The translations under genes and the position numbers were made by a program. From contig QIHU01000020.1 in NCBI GenBank assembly GCA_003231035.1, positions 1 through 13,188 on the forward strand: a stretch of DNA of 13,188 nt, read 5' to 3'. The notes beneath the pieces were generated by a model. That model ran no database searches, had not been told where the DNA came from, and saw nothing but the letters and a program-made list of their open reading frames with translations. Positions within the stretch are counted from its first letter, which is position 1. Each line of letters starts with the position of its first letter. This DNA is from Acidobacteriota bacterium. GTDB taxonomy: Bacteria > Acidobacteriota > Thermoanaerobaculia > Multivoradales > SZUA-115. Below are positions 1 to 8,032 of the stretch, one piece after another.

Positions 1-217
1 ACTGGTTCAGGTGGTGGTGGCCGCGGGCGCGGGCCATGACCTCCATCAACTCGACGGTGGCGGCGGCCATCAGTGCTCCCCGGTGCAGGCAACGGCCGTA
101 GAGAACGGAGACCCGGTCATCGAAGCGGGTCACCACCAAGTCGACCGTGCCCACCAGAGCGTAAGTGGGTGTGCGATCGGCGAGATCGGTCCAACTGGCT
201 ACCGCGATCTTGGCCAT
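1..217 (-). CDS. Rieske-type [2Fe-2S] domain protein, N-terminal part (runs off window)
   Basis: Seen: an ATG at 217 is preceded by GGAGG with a 6-base spacer (224-228), and the frame stays open to the window edge (72 residues). The protein begins MAKIAVASWTDL and has VLYGRCLHRGALM at about residues 38-50. That matches the first half of a Rieske cluster motif, with Cys43 and His45 as ligands. Known: Rieske domains carry a second pair, C-x2-H, about 16 residues later. Here the expected place reads MARARGHHHL, without Cys. The gene may therefore be divergent, carry an insertion, or be broken by a deletion. Proteins of this type serve in electron transfer or as N-terminal domains of ferredoxin- or FMN-linked enzymes. 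The partner domain lies outside the window, so no specific function is given. Confidence 0.6.
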   Translation of the reverse strand, partial: MAKIAVASWTDLADRTPTYALVGTVDLVVTRFDDRVSVLYGRCLHRGALMAAATVELMEVMARARGHHHLNQ

Positions 218-424
218 GGGGCGCCTCCGGGTTGAGGTGAGCAGGCCGGTGATTCGTCCTTGCTCGCCGAGAAGGGGCCCTTGACGACTAGAACGGCTGA
301 ACCGAATTGTCCACCCATCATAGACCTTGCCTGCCGACCGAGGAACCTAGCAAGGAGCTGGCGCCAATGAAGTCAGGGCGACAGAGCTCGAGAGCCCGGC
401 CGCCCTGATCATCGATAGGTTAGA

Positions 425-445
425 GGGTTGGTCAGAACTCAACCC
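425..445 (-). terminator. Hairpin directly after the TSP3-protein stop codon, candidate terminator
   Basis: GGGTTG (425-430) and CAACCC (440-445) are exact inverted repeats with a 9-base loop. They begin 1 base past the stop codon of the minus-strand gene. No T-run follows on the minus strand, so this is at best a weak or factor-assisted terminator. Confidence 0.3.
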
Positions 446-446
446 A

Positions 447-1847
447 TCAGCTACTGCATTTGCGCTCCGTGGCCTCGGCGATCAGCGTGTCGCGCTGGTC
501 GGAGGTGATCGCGCCTTGTGCTTCTAGATCCCATGCCTGGCTAGCGACACAGTCGACGTAGTGGCCCTGGCTCTCCCACGGTGTTTGTTCCACCAAGGGA
601 CCGTCACAGGGGCAGAAACCATCTAGGTCTTCGTAGGGCTGGGCGTCGCAACGGTCGCCAAGGCCGTCGGCGTCGGCGTCCGACTGGTTCGGGTTGGGCA
701 AGCTGAAGCAGTTGTCGGCGAAGTCGGGATGGCCGTCGGCGTCGGAGTCCGCCGCTTGGTCTACCGTAAAACCGTAGCCGTTTTGGGCTAGGCCGTCGAA
801 CTTGAGGTCGCGCCCCTCGACCGGTAGGCGGGGGCTCGGGCAATGGGCACGGCCACGGGCTTGGAGTTCGAACGGTTCAAAGCAGAATCTCGCGCCGTCG
901 CCTTGGTCGAGCAAGAAGAGAGCTTTGGTGCGCTTGCAGATCAACGGGTACCAGACCCCCAGCTTGAAGGGATCGATGTCATGGCAGGTGGTCGGGACGG
1001 TCGACACCGCGAGTTGCAAGAGCTTGAGATCCGGGCTGGGGTCCGGGTCTTTGGGATCGTCGGGATCACCGGGTTTGCCGGGCTTGTCGAACCACGCGTA
1101 CTTGAGGTGCGCATCGTTGGGCTTGCTGGGCAGGCACAGCTTGAAGGTCGAGGTTCCTTGCGGCATCACCTGCGGACCGATGTCCGAGCCGGGGATCTCG
1201 TCTCCGTTGTGGGTCAGATAGAAACTGGAGAGCTGCATCCCTCCGGGATCGCTGATCTTGAAGACGATGTCAAGGTAAAAGCGGCCGCCTCCAGAGCCGC
1301 CTCCAGAGCCGCCTCCTGAACCCGGTCCTCCCCCTCCCAAGTCGCGCTTTTTCGGGATCCAAACCTTGCCGCCGATGCAATCCCCGCTGTGCGAACTGCT
1401 CGAGTCGGGAGCATTGGTTTCCCAGTCGCCCAGGCGGGCGGGGTGGTCATTGGTGAAACCGAAGGTGTGCGAGCCCGACGGAAGGGGGCAGTTCGAAGCG
1501 GTTTGATCGCAGGTCCAGGTCACGTATCCATCGGAGACCTTCGGATCGGGCCAGCCGGAAGGCTGGATGAAGTTGGCATAGCTACCGTCGGCGGCGTTGC
1601 GGTCTTCGGTCTCAATTCGAAAAAAGGAGATCGATTCGCCGGGGTCGGGTCGCACTTCGTACTTGTAGAACGGTGGCGGGGTATCTCCCTGGCACGTGAC
1701 GGTGGTCGCTTGCGCGGCAAAACCGGTCCAGGCGGCGATACTCAGCACGGCACCTAGGGCGAGTAGTCTTGACAGTGGCCGGCGAGCGGCCTGAGAGGGT
1801 GTGAGAGATGGGACTGGACGAATTCGAGAACACGGTTCAGATCGCAT
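447..1847 (-). CDS. Secreted Gly-linker protein with thrombospondin type 3 (calcium-binding) repeats
   Basis: The product is 466 residues. The frame is open further upstream, but the ATG at 1847 is chosen because AAGGAG lies 5 bases ahead and the product then starts with a signal peptide: basic region with RR at 22-23, hydrophobic stretch about 27-45, likely cleavage after AQA at 47. The mature protein has Cys at 52, 113, 120 and 157, a Gly/Ser linker at 171-188, a Pro/Asp/Lys-rich stretch at 255-273, and acidic repeats at about 368-401 (DSDADGHPDFADNC and DADADGLGDRCD). The last two fit TSP3-type repeats, which bind calcium through Asp side chains. Many Cys residues in the C-terminal third suggest disulfides. 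It is probably exported and either cell-surface or extracellular. No enzyme domain is recognised and no sorting signal such as a C-terminal anchor is visible. It is flanked by a hairpin on each side, so it is probably monocistronic. Confidence 0.8.
   Translation of the reverse strand: MRSEPCSRIRPVPSLTPSQAARRPLSRLLALGAVLSIAAWTGFAAQATTVTCQGDTPPPFYKYEVRPDPGESISFFRIETEDRNAADGSYANFIQPSGWPDPKVSDGYVTWTCDQTASNCPLPSGSHTFGFTNDHPARLGDWETNAPDSSSSHSGDCIGGKVWIPKKRDLGGGGPGSGGGSGGGSGGGRFYLDIVFKISDPGGMQLSSFYLTHNGDEIPGSDIGPQVMPQGTSTFKLCLPSKPNDAHLKYAWFDKPGKPGDPDDPKDPDPSPDLKLLQLAVSTVPTTCHDIDPFKLGVWYPLICKRTKALFLLDQGDGARFCFEPFELQARGRAHCPSPRLPVEGRDLKFDGLAQNGYGFTVDQAADSDADGHPDFADNCFSLPNPNQSDADADGLGDRCDAQPYEDLDGFCPCDGPLVEQTPWESQGHYVDCVASQAWDLEAQGAITSDQRDTLIAEATERKCSS
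1284..1319 (-). repeat. 12-bp tandem repeat, three copies, coding the Gly/Ser linker
   Basis: GCCGCCTCCAGA occurs at 1284-1295 and 1296-1307, followed by GCCGCCTCCTGA at 1308-1319 with one change. On the minus strand each copy encodes a four-residue S/G-rich unit. The unit is a multiple of three, so gain or loss of copies would change linker length without breaking the frame. Confidence 0.85.
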
Positions 1848-1885
1848 CGGATCTCCTTCTCGGGAAAGAGGGTTAGAGGGTTCTA

Positions 1886-1913
1886 TCTCTACCCAGCGCG
1901 AGATTGAGATCAA
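1886..1913 (-). promoter_or_regulatory. Possible sigma-70-like promoter for the TSP3 protein
   Basis: On the minus strand TTGATC (1908-1913) and TAGAGA (1886-1891) are 16 bases apart. Both are only partial matches to consensus. The pair would put the transcript start about 30 bases before the ATG and leave the AAGGAG site intact. Confidence 0.25.
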
Positions 1914-1986
1914 TCCAACAGTCGGTTTGCCAGGGAATGGGTCAAAGACACCGTAGCCAGCAGATCGCCGTGGACCAGCCATGGAG

Positions 1987-2010
1987 CACCGTGGACACGG
2001 CTTCACGGTG
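1987..2010 (-). terminator. Hairpin after the helicase remnant, candidate terminator
   Basis: CACCGTG (1987-1993) and CACGGTG (2004-2010) pair perfectly around a 10-base loop, just past the helicase stop at 2021-2023. The loop contains CACGG, which can pair alternatively with the CCGTG in the first arm. No T-run follows, so the terminator role is uncertain. Confidence 0.3.
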
Positions 2011-2020
2011 GCAATGAGCG

Positions 2021-3567
2021 TTAGATCTGGCCGACGAGTTCTCGCACCACCTGCCACGCTCCCTGAACATCGAGGGCGCGTGAGGCGTAGTCGGCGTCGA
2101 GAAGTGTAGAGCTCAGGTAGCGGTGGTGCTTCTCCGTCTGTTGATTAGCGACGGTTGCGCTGAGTTCCAGTGGGTCGGGCAGGTTTGACTCGGAGAACTG
2201 GAGAAGTGTGTCTCTCAGGTTTGCTGTTTTGCTTTGATCGACTACTAGGGCAACTCCCTCGATCTCTGCTCGGTGACCTTTGGAGCGCAGCCAGGTGAGG
2301 AGGGTAGAGAGCGTGCGATCTCCCCGCCAGCAGAACAAGAGGCTTTGGTGCCCCCAGCCCTGAACAGGATTTGTGGATAGCCCCATTTCGCGGTAGCTCC
2401 CGCGGCCTTCCGCGAGCAGGCGTCTTGCGGTCTTATCGAGAAACGAAGGCAGATGATTCGCCTCATAAACCACCTTCATTCGTTGACGAATCCGATCGTG
2501 AATCCACCCCGCGTTGCCCCCAAAGATTGGAACCCTCCCGCCGCCCGCCGGTGTGAGGTTGACCACTTTTCGACGGTCGTCCACAGCTTGTACTCGCCAG
2601 CGCTTGCCGGCGGCACTAGGCGGGCGCGCAAGCGATAGGGCGGTGGGGTCTGCGAGGTGATCTCGGATTCTTCTACGTACAAGCGGAGTACTGCGGGGCC
2701 GCCATCGCGGCCGGAACGGCCCAGCCGTTGTCGCAGGCTGGCGACGGAGGAGGGCGGGCCCACTTGCGCGATGCTGGTGATGGAGCCCACGTCAATGCCA
2801 AGTTCCAGCGTCGAAGTGCAGACGATCGTCGCTGGAGTTTCCTTGCTCTTGAGGCGAGTCTCCGCGTACTCGCGCAGCTCCTTGCTGAGGCTGCCATGGT
2901 GGGGGAAGAACTCGTTGGGTAGGCGTTGATCTTTGGGCCTCCGCCGCAGAGAGTCCGCGATCTCTTCCACCCGGCCTCGGCGGTTGGCGAAGACCAGGTG
3001 ATGCGCGCCGCGCAAGACCTTGAAAAGATCCGCCGCGACCCTAGTGGCGGAAGCTGGCTTTTCGTCATCGGGTTCGCCGCGGCCGGTTGCTTCGCGCGCC
3101 TCTGGCTGGGCCCGAGTGAGCTCATAGCCACGAATGAGGACATGCAGCTCCTGGTTAGAGCCTGAGGATTTCACCAGCTCTACCCGCTGTGGCGCTCCCG
3201 GTCGCAGGAAGGCCCGAGCTGTCCTGGGTTCTCCGAGGGTGGCGCTGAGGGCGATTCGTTGCGCGGGGCGATCCTGGAGGAGGTCGATCCGGTGGAGGAG
3301 TGATTGCAACTGCCGACCGCGCTCCGAGCCGATGAAACTGTGCAACTCGTCCACGACAAGGTACTCCACCTGGCCGAGAAGGTCGGCGACCTGGCTTCCA
3401 CGCAGGACAAACAGGGCCTCGACCGACTCTGGAGTGATTAGCAGGATGCCCGATGGCTGTTGGCGCAGCCGGCGTTTCTTCGCCGCGGAGACATCGCCGT
3501 GCCAGCGGTGGACGGCTATGCCTAGCGGAAAAACTGCTTCGGTGAGGTCAGCTTGGAGGGGGAGTTC
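2021..3567 (-). pseudogene. Decayed Lhr-like DEAD/DEAH-box helicase (N-terminus lost, internal deletion, frameshift)
   Basis: Read on the minus strand, frame A is open from a stop at 3568-3570 downwards. It gives HRWHGD, GILLITPESVEAL, VVDELHSFIGSERG (motif II), ALSATLG (motif III), LVFANRRGRVEE (motif IV), STLELGIDVG (motif V) and LRQRLGRSGR (motif VI). The order and wording fit Lhr-like ATP-dependent helicases. Frame A degrades after PPYRLRARLV at about 2610-2640. Family-like sequence resumes in another frame (AGKRWRVQAVDD, VPIFGG, then on to RALDVQGAWQVV at the natural C-terminus). From memory of the family, more than 100 residues between these points are missing. Upstream of 3567 neither Walker A nor the Q motif is found in any minus frame. 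With no nucleotide-binding loop and two further lesions, a working helicase is very unlikely. No start codon with a Shine-Dalgarno site is seen at the broken end. Confidence 0.85.
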
Positions 3568-3669
3568 TTAGGGCAGGAACTCTTCGGTGTTGGGGATTCG
3601 CTTGCGGCCGATGATTCTCCAGGGGTGCCAACCCTGACAGCCACGCTGTTGACGATGCGCCGATAGCGG

Positions 3670-4080
3670 ATGTACACCGTTGACGCCAGCGTATGGGTCA
3701 ATGCCTTCGACCAGCGTGAACCAGGTCATGAGACCAGCCGACGGTTCCTCGAACGTGTTCACTCGCAGGTCCTGCCCATTGTCGTCCCCAATCTGCTCTG
3801 CGTAGAGGTCGCTGGAGCCATCAGCAGGACTCGCAGCGATCCGGCGCGAGCCCAGCAATTCGCCATGGCCGTGGCTTATCTACCGAACTTGACACTCCTA
3901 CCTCTCGACGAGGACTTGGCAGGGCAGGCATGGAGCCTCGCTGCACAGAATGGCTTGCGGGGCGCCGACGCCGTCAATATTGTTCATCTGTGGCCCCTTC
4001 AAGGACTGCGGAGCCCGGCTGCCTCCTTGGCGCAACCGGGCTTCGCCAGCCAGTGGTCGGTGGAAGTTTACCTAGACCGA
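3670..4080 (+). pseudogene. Degenerate PIN-domain (VapC-like) fragment
   Basis: The first 105 or so residues look like a PIN ribonuclease: MYTVDASVWVNAF with the first acidic residue (Asp5), PNLLCVEVAGAI with an acidic residue near 46, and GLRGADAV with a conserved Asp near the end. After this the family pattern, which should include a closing strand with a catalytic Asp, is lost in all three frames. A weak echo returns (SVEVYLD) near 4055-4075. The open frame then continues to 4392, antisense to the dehydrogenase gene, which no real PIN protein would do. I therefore end the remnant at the dehydrogenase stop. No antitoxin-like ORF is found in the 100 bases upstream, where a partner would normally overlap. 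A divergent but live toxin is less likely. Confidence 0.55.
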
Positions 4081-4848
4081 TCAGTTGCGACCGGCCATCA
4101 CGCCACCATCGACATCCCAGACCGCACCCGTGATCCAGCCTGCCTCGTCGGAGAGCAGAAACTCGATCGTCGCGGCGACATCTTCCACCTGGCCGATGCG
4201 GCCGATGGGGTGAAAGCTGTTGAAGCCCTGGAGCTGTTCCTCGATCTGGCTGGGCTCGATGAAGGCTCCATAGATCGGGGTCAGCACAACCGCTGGAGAC
4301 ACCGCGTTGACGCGGATCTTGTGCTCAGCGAGTTCCATCGCGAGGTGTTGGGTGAGGGAGTGCAGGCCGGCCTTGGCCATCGAGTAGGCTGAGGATGGCG
4401 TCGCCGCGATCGCCTGTTGGGCCCACATTGAGCCGATATTGACCATCGCGCCGCCACCGTGCGCTTTCATGGTGTCGGCCACCGCCTGGGTGATGAAGAA
4501 AGTGGCTCGGTTGAGGGCGTGGTACTGGTCGTAGTCTTCCTCTGTGTGCTCTAAGAAAGGCTTGGGGAAGAAGTAGCCGGCGGCATTGACCAGGTAGCGG
4601 ATGGGGTCGGTGCTCGTGCGTAGCGAGGCGATGAAGCGAGTGACTGCTTCCTCGTCGTAGAGGTCCACTCCGGTTGCCTGAACAGAGCCGAGCTTGCTCA
4701 ACTCGTCCCGAGCCTCCGCGAGGCGGTCGGTGTCACGGGCCACCAGGTGCACCGCGATGCCTTTGACGAGCAACCGTCGTGCGGTTTCTCGTCCCATCCC
4801 CGACGAGCCGCCGATGATCAAGGCTACTGATTTCTTGGGGTCAGTCAT
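4081..4848 (-). CDS. Short-chain dehydrogenase/reductase (SDR), TetR-controlled
   Basis: The 255-residue length is normal for a classical SDR. Visible motifs: nucleotide-binding GGSSGMG (13-19), NAAG (88-91), and the catalytic set Asn113, Ser140, Tyr155 and Lys159 (YSMAK). NAVSPAVVLTP (181-191) and the closing DVDGG pattern also fit. Arg38 just after the second strand (VARD) suggests NADP(H) over NAD(H); this is inference. The enzyme should oxidise an alcohol or reduce a carbonyl in the cytoplasm; the substrate cannot be told. The start at 4848 is supported by GGAGAAG a few bases ahead. It lies 89 bases after the tetR-family stop, but it has its own operator copy, so it can probably be transcribed separately. 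A regulator plus SDR with shared operators suggests an inducible response to a reactive carbonyl or xenobiotic. Confidence 0.9.
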   Translation of the reverse strand: MTDPKKSVALIIGGSSGMGRETARRLLVKGIAVHLVARDTDRLAEARDELSKLGSVQATGVDLYDEEAVTRFIASLRTSTDPIRYLVNAAGYFFPKPFLEHTEEDYDQYHALNRATFFITQAVADTMKAHGGGAMVNIGSMWAQQAIAATPSSAYSMAKAGLHSLTQHLAMELAEHKIRVNAVSPAVVLTPIYGAFIEPSQIEEQLQGFNSFHPIGRIGQVEDVAATIEFLLSDEAGWITGAVWDVDGGVMAGRN

Positions 4849-4865
4849 TTTCTTCTCCAGGTGAA

Positions 4866-4888
4866 ATACCTATGCATAGGTAGGTTGG
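4866..4888 (-). promoter_or_regulatory. Operator for the TetR-family regulator, SDR copy
   Basis: A perfect 16-bp palindrome, TACCTATGCATAGGTA, lies at 4867-4882. The 23-bp element around it matches 5517-5539 in all but two adjacent central bases. An extra half-site (TAGGTAGGT) overlaps the right arm. Aligning with the tetR promoter places a poor -10 (TATTTC, 4863-4868) and a very weak -35 (ACACCA, 4886-4891) around it. TetR dimers bind such palindromes, so repression of the SDR gene is inferred. Confidence 0.75.
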
Positions 4889-4903
4889 TGTGGTGTGGTG
4901 TGG
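4887..4903. repeat. Pentanucleotide repeat (GGTGT)3 GG at the SDR promoter
   Basis: GGTGT occurs three times in a row at 4887-4901, followed by GG. It abuts the operator and covers the place where the SDR -35 would lie. Confidence 0.8.
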
Positions 4904-4937
4904 CGAGCTTTGAAGTTGCGGCAACCGCCGGGTGCTA

Positions 4938-5507
4938 CTAGGCTCCGAGCGAAGCTAGGAAGGAACGCTGAACACGTTCCAGCAGCGCGTTCTTGCCGTG
5001 GACACGGCCGATCAGCAAGGCGCCCTGTAGCCCCGCGATCAGGGTGGCGGCCAGATCAGCACCGCTCGATGTTGGTGAGAACTCGCCGGAGCGAATACCG
5101 TTCCGGATCGTAGTTCGAACCCAGCTTTCGCTGAGGTTGAGGTAAGCGCTGACCAGTTCATGAATGTCTTCCGACAGAGTTTCGATATCCGAAGCGAGGG
5201 CGCCGCAGAGGCAAATCGCGCCGCGACTCTCGGTCTCTTGGTAGGAGGCGATAAGGCTCTCCAGACGGGCCCTATCGGTGATGGCTCGTGCATCGAGTTC
5301 GGCTAGGTAATCGTCCAAGCCTTCGAGGTAGCGGGCCATTAGCGCCTTGCCCAACTCCGCCTTGTTGGGGAAGTGGTAGTGAACGCTCGCTGTCTTGATA
5401 CCGATCGAATCCGCAAGATCTCGGTAGCTGAAGGCATTGAAACCGCGCTCCTGGACGAGCTTCTGCGCCAAGTCCATGAGCTGCTCCGCCGTTCCCGTCT
5501 TGGCCAT
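4938..5507 (-). CDS. TetR/AcrR-family transcriptional repressor
   Basis: The product is 189 residues, usual for TetR regulators. The N-terminal DNA-binding domain covers about residues 5-50, with the helix-turn-helix at SYRDLADSIGIKTASVHYHF (27-46) and the typical FPNKAELG after it. The C-terminal ligand/dimer domain has ICLCGALASD (98-107) with Cys99 and Cys101, recalling regulators that sense electrophiles through cysteine; this is inference only. The frame is open to 5750, but the ATG at 5507 is chosen. Everything upstream of it is promoter and operator sequence, and the family N-terminus starts right there. It shares near-identical operators with the SDR gene downstream and so probably represses both genes. 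No Shine-Dalgarno site is present before the ATG, in line with a leaderless mRNA. Confidence 0.92.
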   Translation of the reverse strand: MAKTGTAEQLMDLAQKLVQERGFNAFSYRDLADSIGIKTASVHYHFPNKAELGKALMARYLEGLDDYLAELDARAITDRARLESLIASYQETESRGAICLCGALASDIETLSEDIHELVSAYLNLSESWVRTTIRNGIRSGEFSPTSSGADLAATLIAGLQGALLIGRVHGKNALLERVQRSFLASLGA

Positions 5508-5513
5508 GAAGAG

Positions 5514-5542
5514 AGTATACCTATGACTAGGTAGGTTGGCAA
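5514..5542 (-). promoter_or_regulatory. Sigma-70-type promoter of the tetR-family gene, probably leaderless
   Basis: On the minus strand TTGCCA (5537-5542) and TATACT (5514-5519) are exactly 17 bases apart, both close to consensus. Only six bases separate the -10 from the ATG at 5507, so transcription would begin at or within a base or two of the start codon. Confidence 0.7.
5517..5539 (-). promoter_or_regulatory. Operator for the TetR-family regulator, autoregulatory copy
   Basis: Half-sites ACCTA and TAGGT around a 4-base spacer (5519-5532), followed by AGGTTGG. It matches the element at 4866-4888 at 21 of 23 positions. It fills the gap between the -35 and -10, a position that would block RNA polymerase when occupied. 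Confidence 0.75.
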
Positions 5543-5656
5543 GGGGGCTGTAAGGCTTTAGCGGAACGTTCTTCAGCCGGAGCTTGTCAGCCATCAGAGA
5601 AATGACGATCAGAGCGGCAATTCGGCTGATACCTCTTGAGCGGGACAGCCTACCGC

Positions 5657-6091
5657 CTACCCAACCAGCGGGTTCGCGGTGCGCAGAGCGGGGAAGCGGC
5701 CGAAGTCTCGATCGGCCGTCCACAGCTGGCGAATTCCGTGGTGCAGACACAGAGCGGCGATGCGGGCGTCGTGGATCCGGCCTCCAGCGACGCGGCTGGC
5801 GGTGAGGAGTTCTCGGCTAGTCTTCCAATAGAGATCGCCTTCGGCCAGGAGGACCAGTCTGGGCGACTCGAGCCAAGCGTCGATTTGATCCAAGGCTTGG
5901 GGAAGCGGCGTGGGAGGCGAGTAGATGCGCGGGTGGGTCACCACGGCGAGAAACTCATGCAGGCAGGGCCAAGGAATCGCCCACGGTAGGGTGGCCTCGG
6001 CGAGAGAGGCGATAGCCGCCGCGGCTGGCTCATGCCAGGAAGAGTCGGCGCGATGAGCGTAGACGAGAAGATTGGTGTCGACGGCGATCAT
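5657..6091 (-). CDS. vapC: VapC-family PIN-domain toxin ribonuclease
   Basis: The product is 144 residues, full length for VapC. The acidic residues expected of a PIN active site are visible: Asp5 (MIAVDTN), Glu46 (CLHEF), Asp108 (RIHDARIAAL) and Asp127 (LWTADRDF). Known role of the family: a metal-dependent endoribonuclease that cuts specific RNAs and is held inactive by its cognate VapB. The start ATG overlaps the vapB stop as ATGA (6088-6091), so translation is probably coupled. Unlike the PIN fragment at 3670 this gene looks intact. The RNA target cannot be told from sequence. Confidence 0.9.
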   Translation of the reverse strand: MIAVDTNLLVYAHRADSSWHEPAAAAIASLAEATLPWAIPWPCLHEFLAVVTHPRIYSPPTPLPQALDQIDAWLESPRLVLLAEGDLYWKTSRELLTASRVAGGRIHDARIAALCLHHGIRQLWTADRDFGRFPALRTANPLVG

Positions 6092-6333
6092 CGGCCTGCA
6101 CCGTCGTAGATCAAGTCGCGGATCTGGTCCCAGTCCCCTTCCCGCACTCCTGGTTGGAGCCCTTGGCCTTCAAAACGGGCCGACCGGAGTCGGAAGGGTT
6201 CTTGCTCGGTGCGGCGCGCGAGTGCAAACCGCAAGCCCTCTTCGATGAGGGCTCGGAGCGTGCTTCCTTCCTGCCTGGCGAGATGTTTGGCGGAGTGCAA
6301 GAGCTCGTCACCGATCTCTACTGTCGTCTTCAT
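6088..6333 (-). CDS. vapB: VapB-type antitoxin with ribbon-helix-helix N-terminus
   Basis: MKTTVEIGDELLHSAKHLARQ is the beta strand and first helix typical of ribbon-helix-helix antitoxins, followed by LRALIEEGLRFALARR. The C-terminal part (about 45-81, acidic with Trp68) would be the toxin-binding tail. From the ATG at 6333 the protein is 81 residues. A second in-frame ATG at 6363 would add 10 residues and has the better ribosome site (AAAAGGA, 5 bases ahead), so the true start is open. I keep 6333 because the strand sequence starts there. It overlaps vapC by 4 bases and probably autoregulates the pair. Confidence 0.85.
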   Translation of the reverse strand: MKTTVEIGDELLHSAKHLARQEGSTLRALIEEGLRFALARRTEQEPFRLRSARFEGQGLQPGVREGDWDQIRDLIYDGAGR

Positions 6334-6368
6334 ATGGCTGACTGTATCAGAAAATATGGGCATATGGG
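6332..6368 (-). promoter_or_regulatory. Candidate vapBC operator region with ATATGG repeats
   Basis: ATATGG occurs at 6332-6337, 6354-6359 and 6362-6367, and CATATG at 6331-6336 and 6361-6366. Repeats of this kind at a start codon fit sites for an autoregulating antitoxin. No clear -35/-10 pair was found. Confidence 0.3.
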
Positions 6369-6407
6369 TCCTTTTGGGTTGTGATCCTGAAAATGGATTT
6401 GTTGAAC

Positions 6408-7928
<1,521 letters not shown>

Positions 7929-8032
7929 GCTCTGTAAGGAGGCAAAGTAGGGAGAAAATCTGTCGCACAATTTTTTTTGATTGAGCAGCACCTCGGTGCT
8001 TTGGTGGTCCTCTGGCTGCTAGGATTCGCCGC
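7929..8032. other. Divergent intergenic region between comM and the wzz-type gene
   Basis: 104 bases hold the promoters of both divergent genes. It contains a run of eight T (7971-7978) and an inverted repeat AGCACC-TC-GGTGCT (7987-8000). A possible -10 for the plus strand, TAGGAT (8020-8025), has no good -35. No promoter can be assigned firmly. Confidence 0.5.

Noticed and set aside
843..1757. Long plus-strand open frames opposite the TSP3-protein gene
   Set aside because: Antisense shadows caused by high GC; no motifs, start sites or family likeness.
418..1882. GGTTAGAGGGTT at 418-429 and 1871-1882, flanking the TSP3-protein gene
   Set aside because: A single 12-base match is expected by chance several times in a window of this size; there is no other sign of a mobile element.
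5508..5750. N-terminal extension of the TetR frame by 81 residues
   Set aside because: It covers the promoter and operator, has no family similarity, and the usual TetR N-terminus starts at 5507.
7935..7942. Strong ribosome-site-like TAAGGAGG on the plus strand
   Set aside because: No start codon follows at a useful distance and no ORF begins there.
7971..8000. T8 run next to an inverted repeat, terminator-like
   Set aside because: The T-run precedes the hairpin on the plus strand and reads as A on the minus strand, so it is not an intrinsic terminator in either direction.
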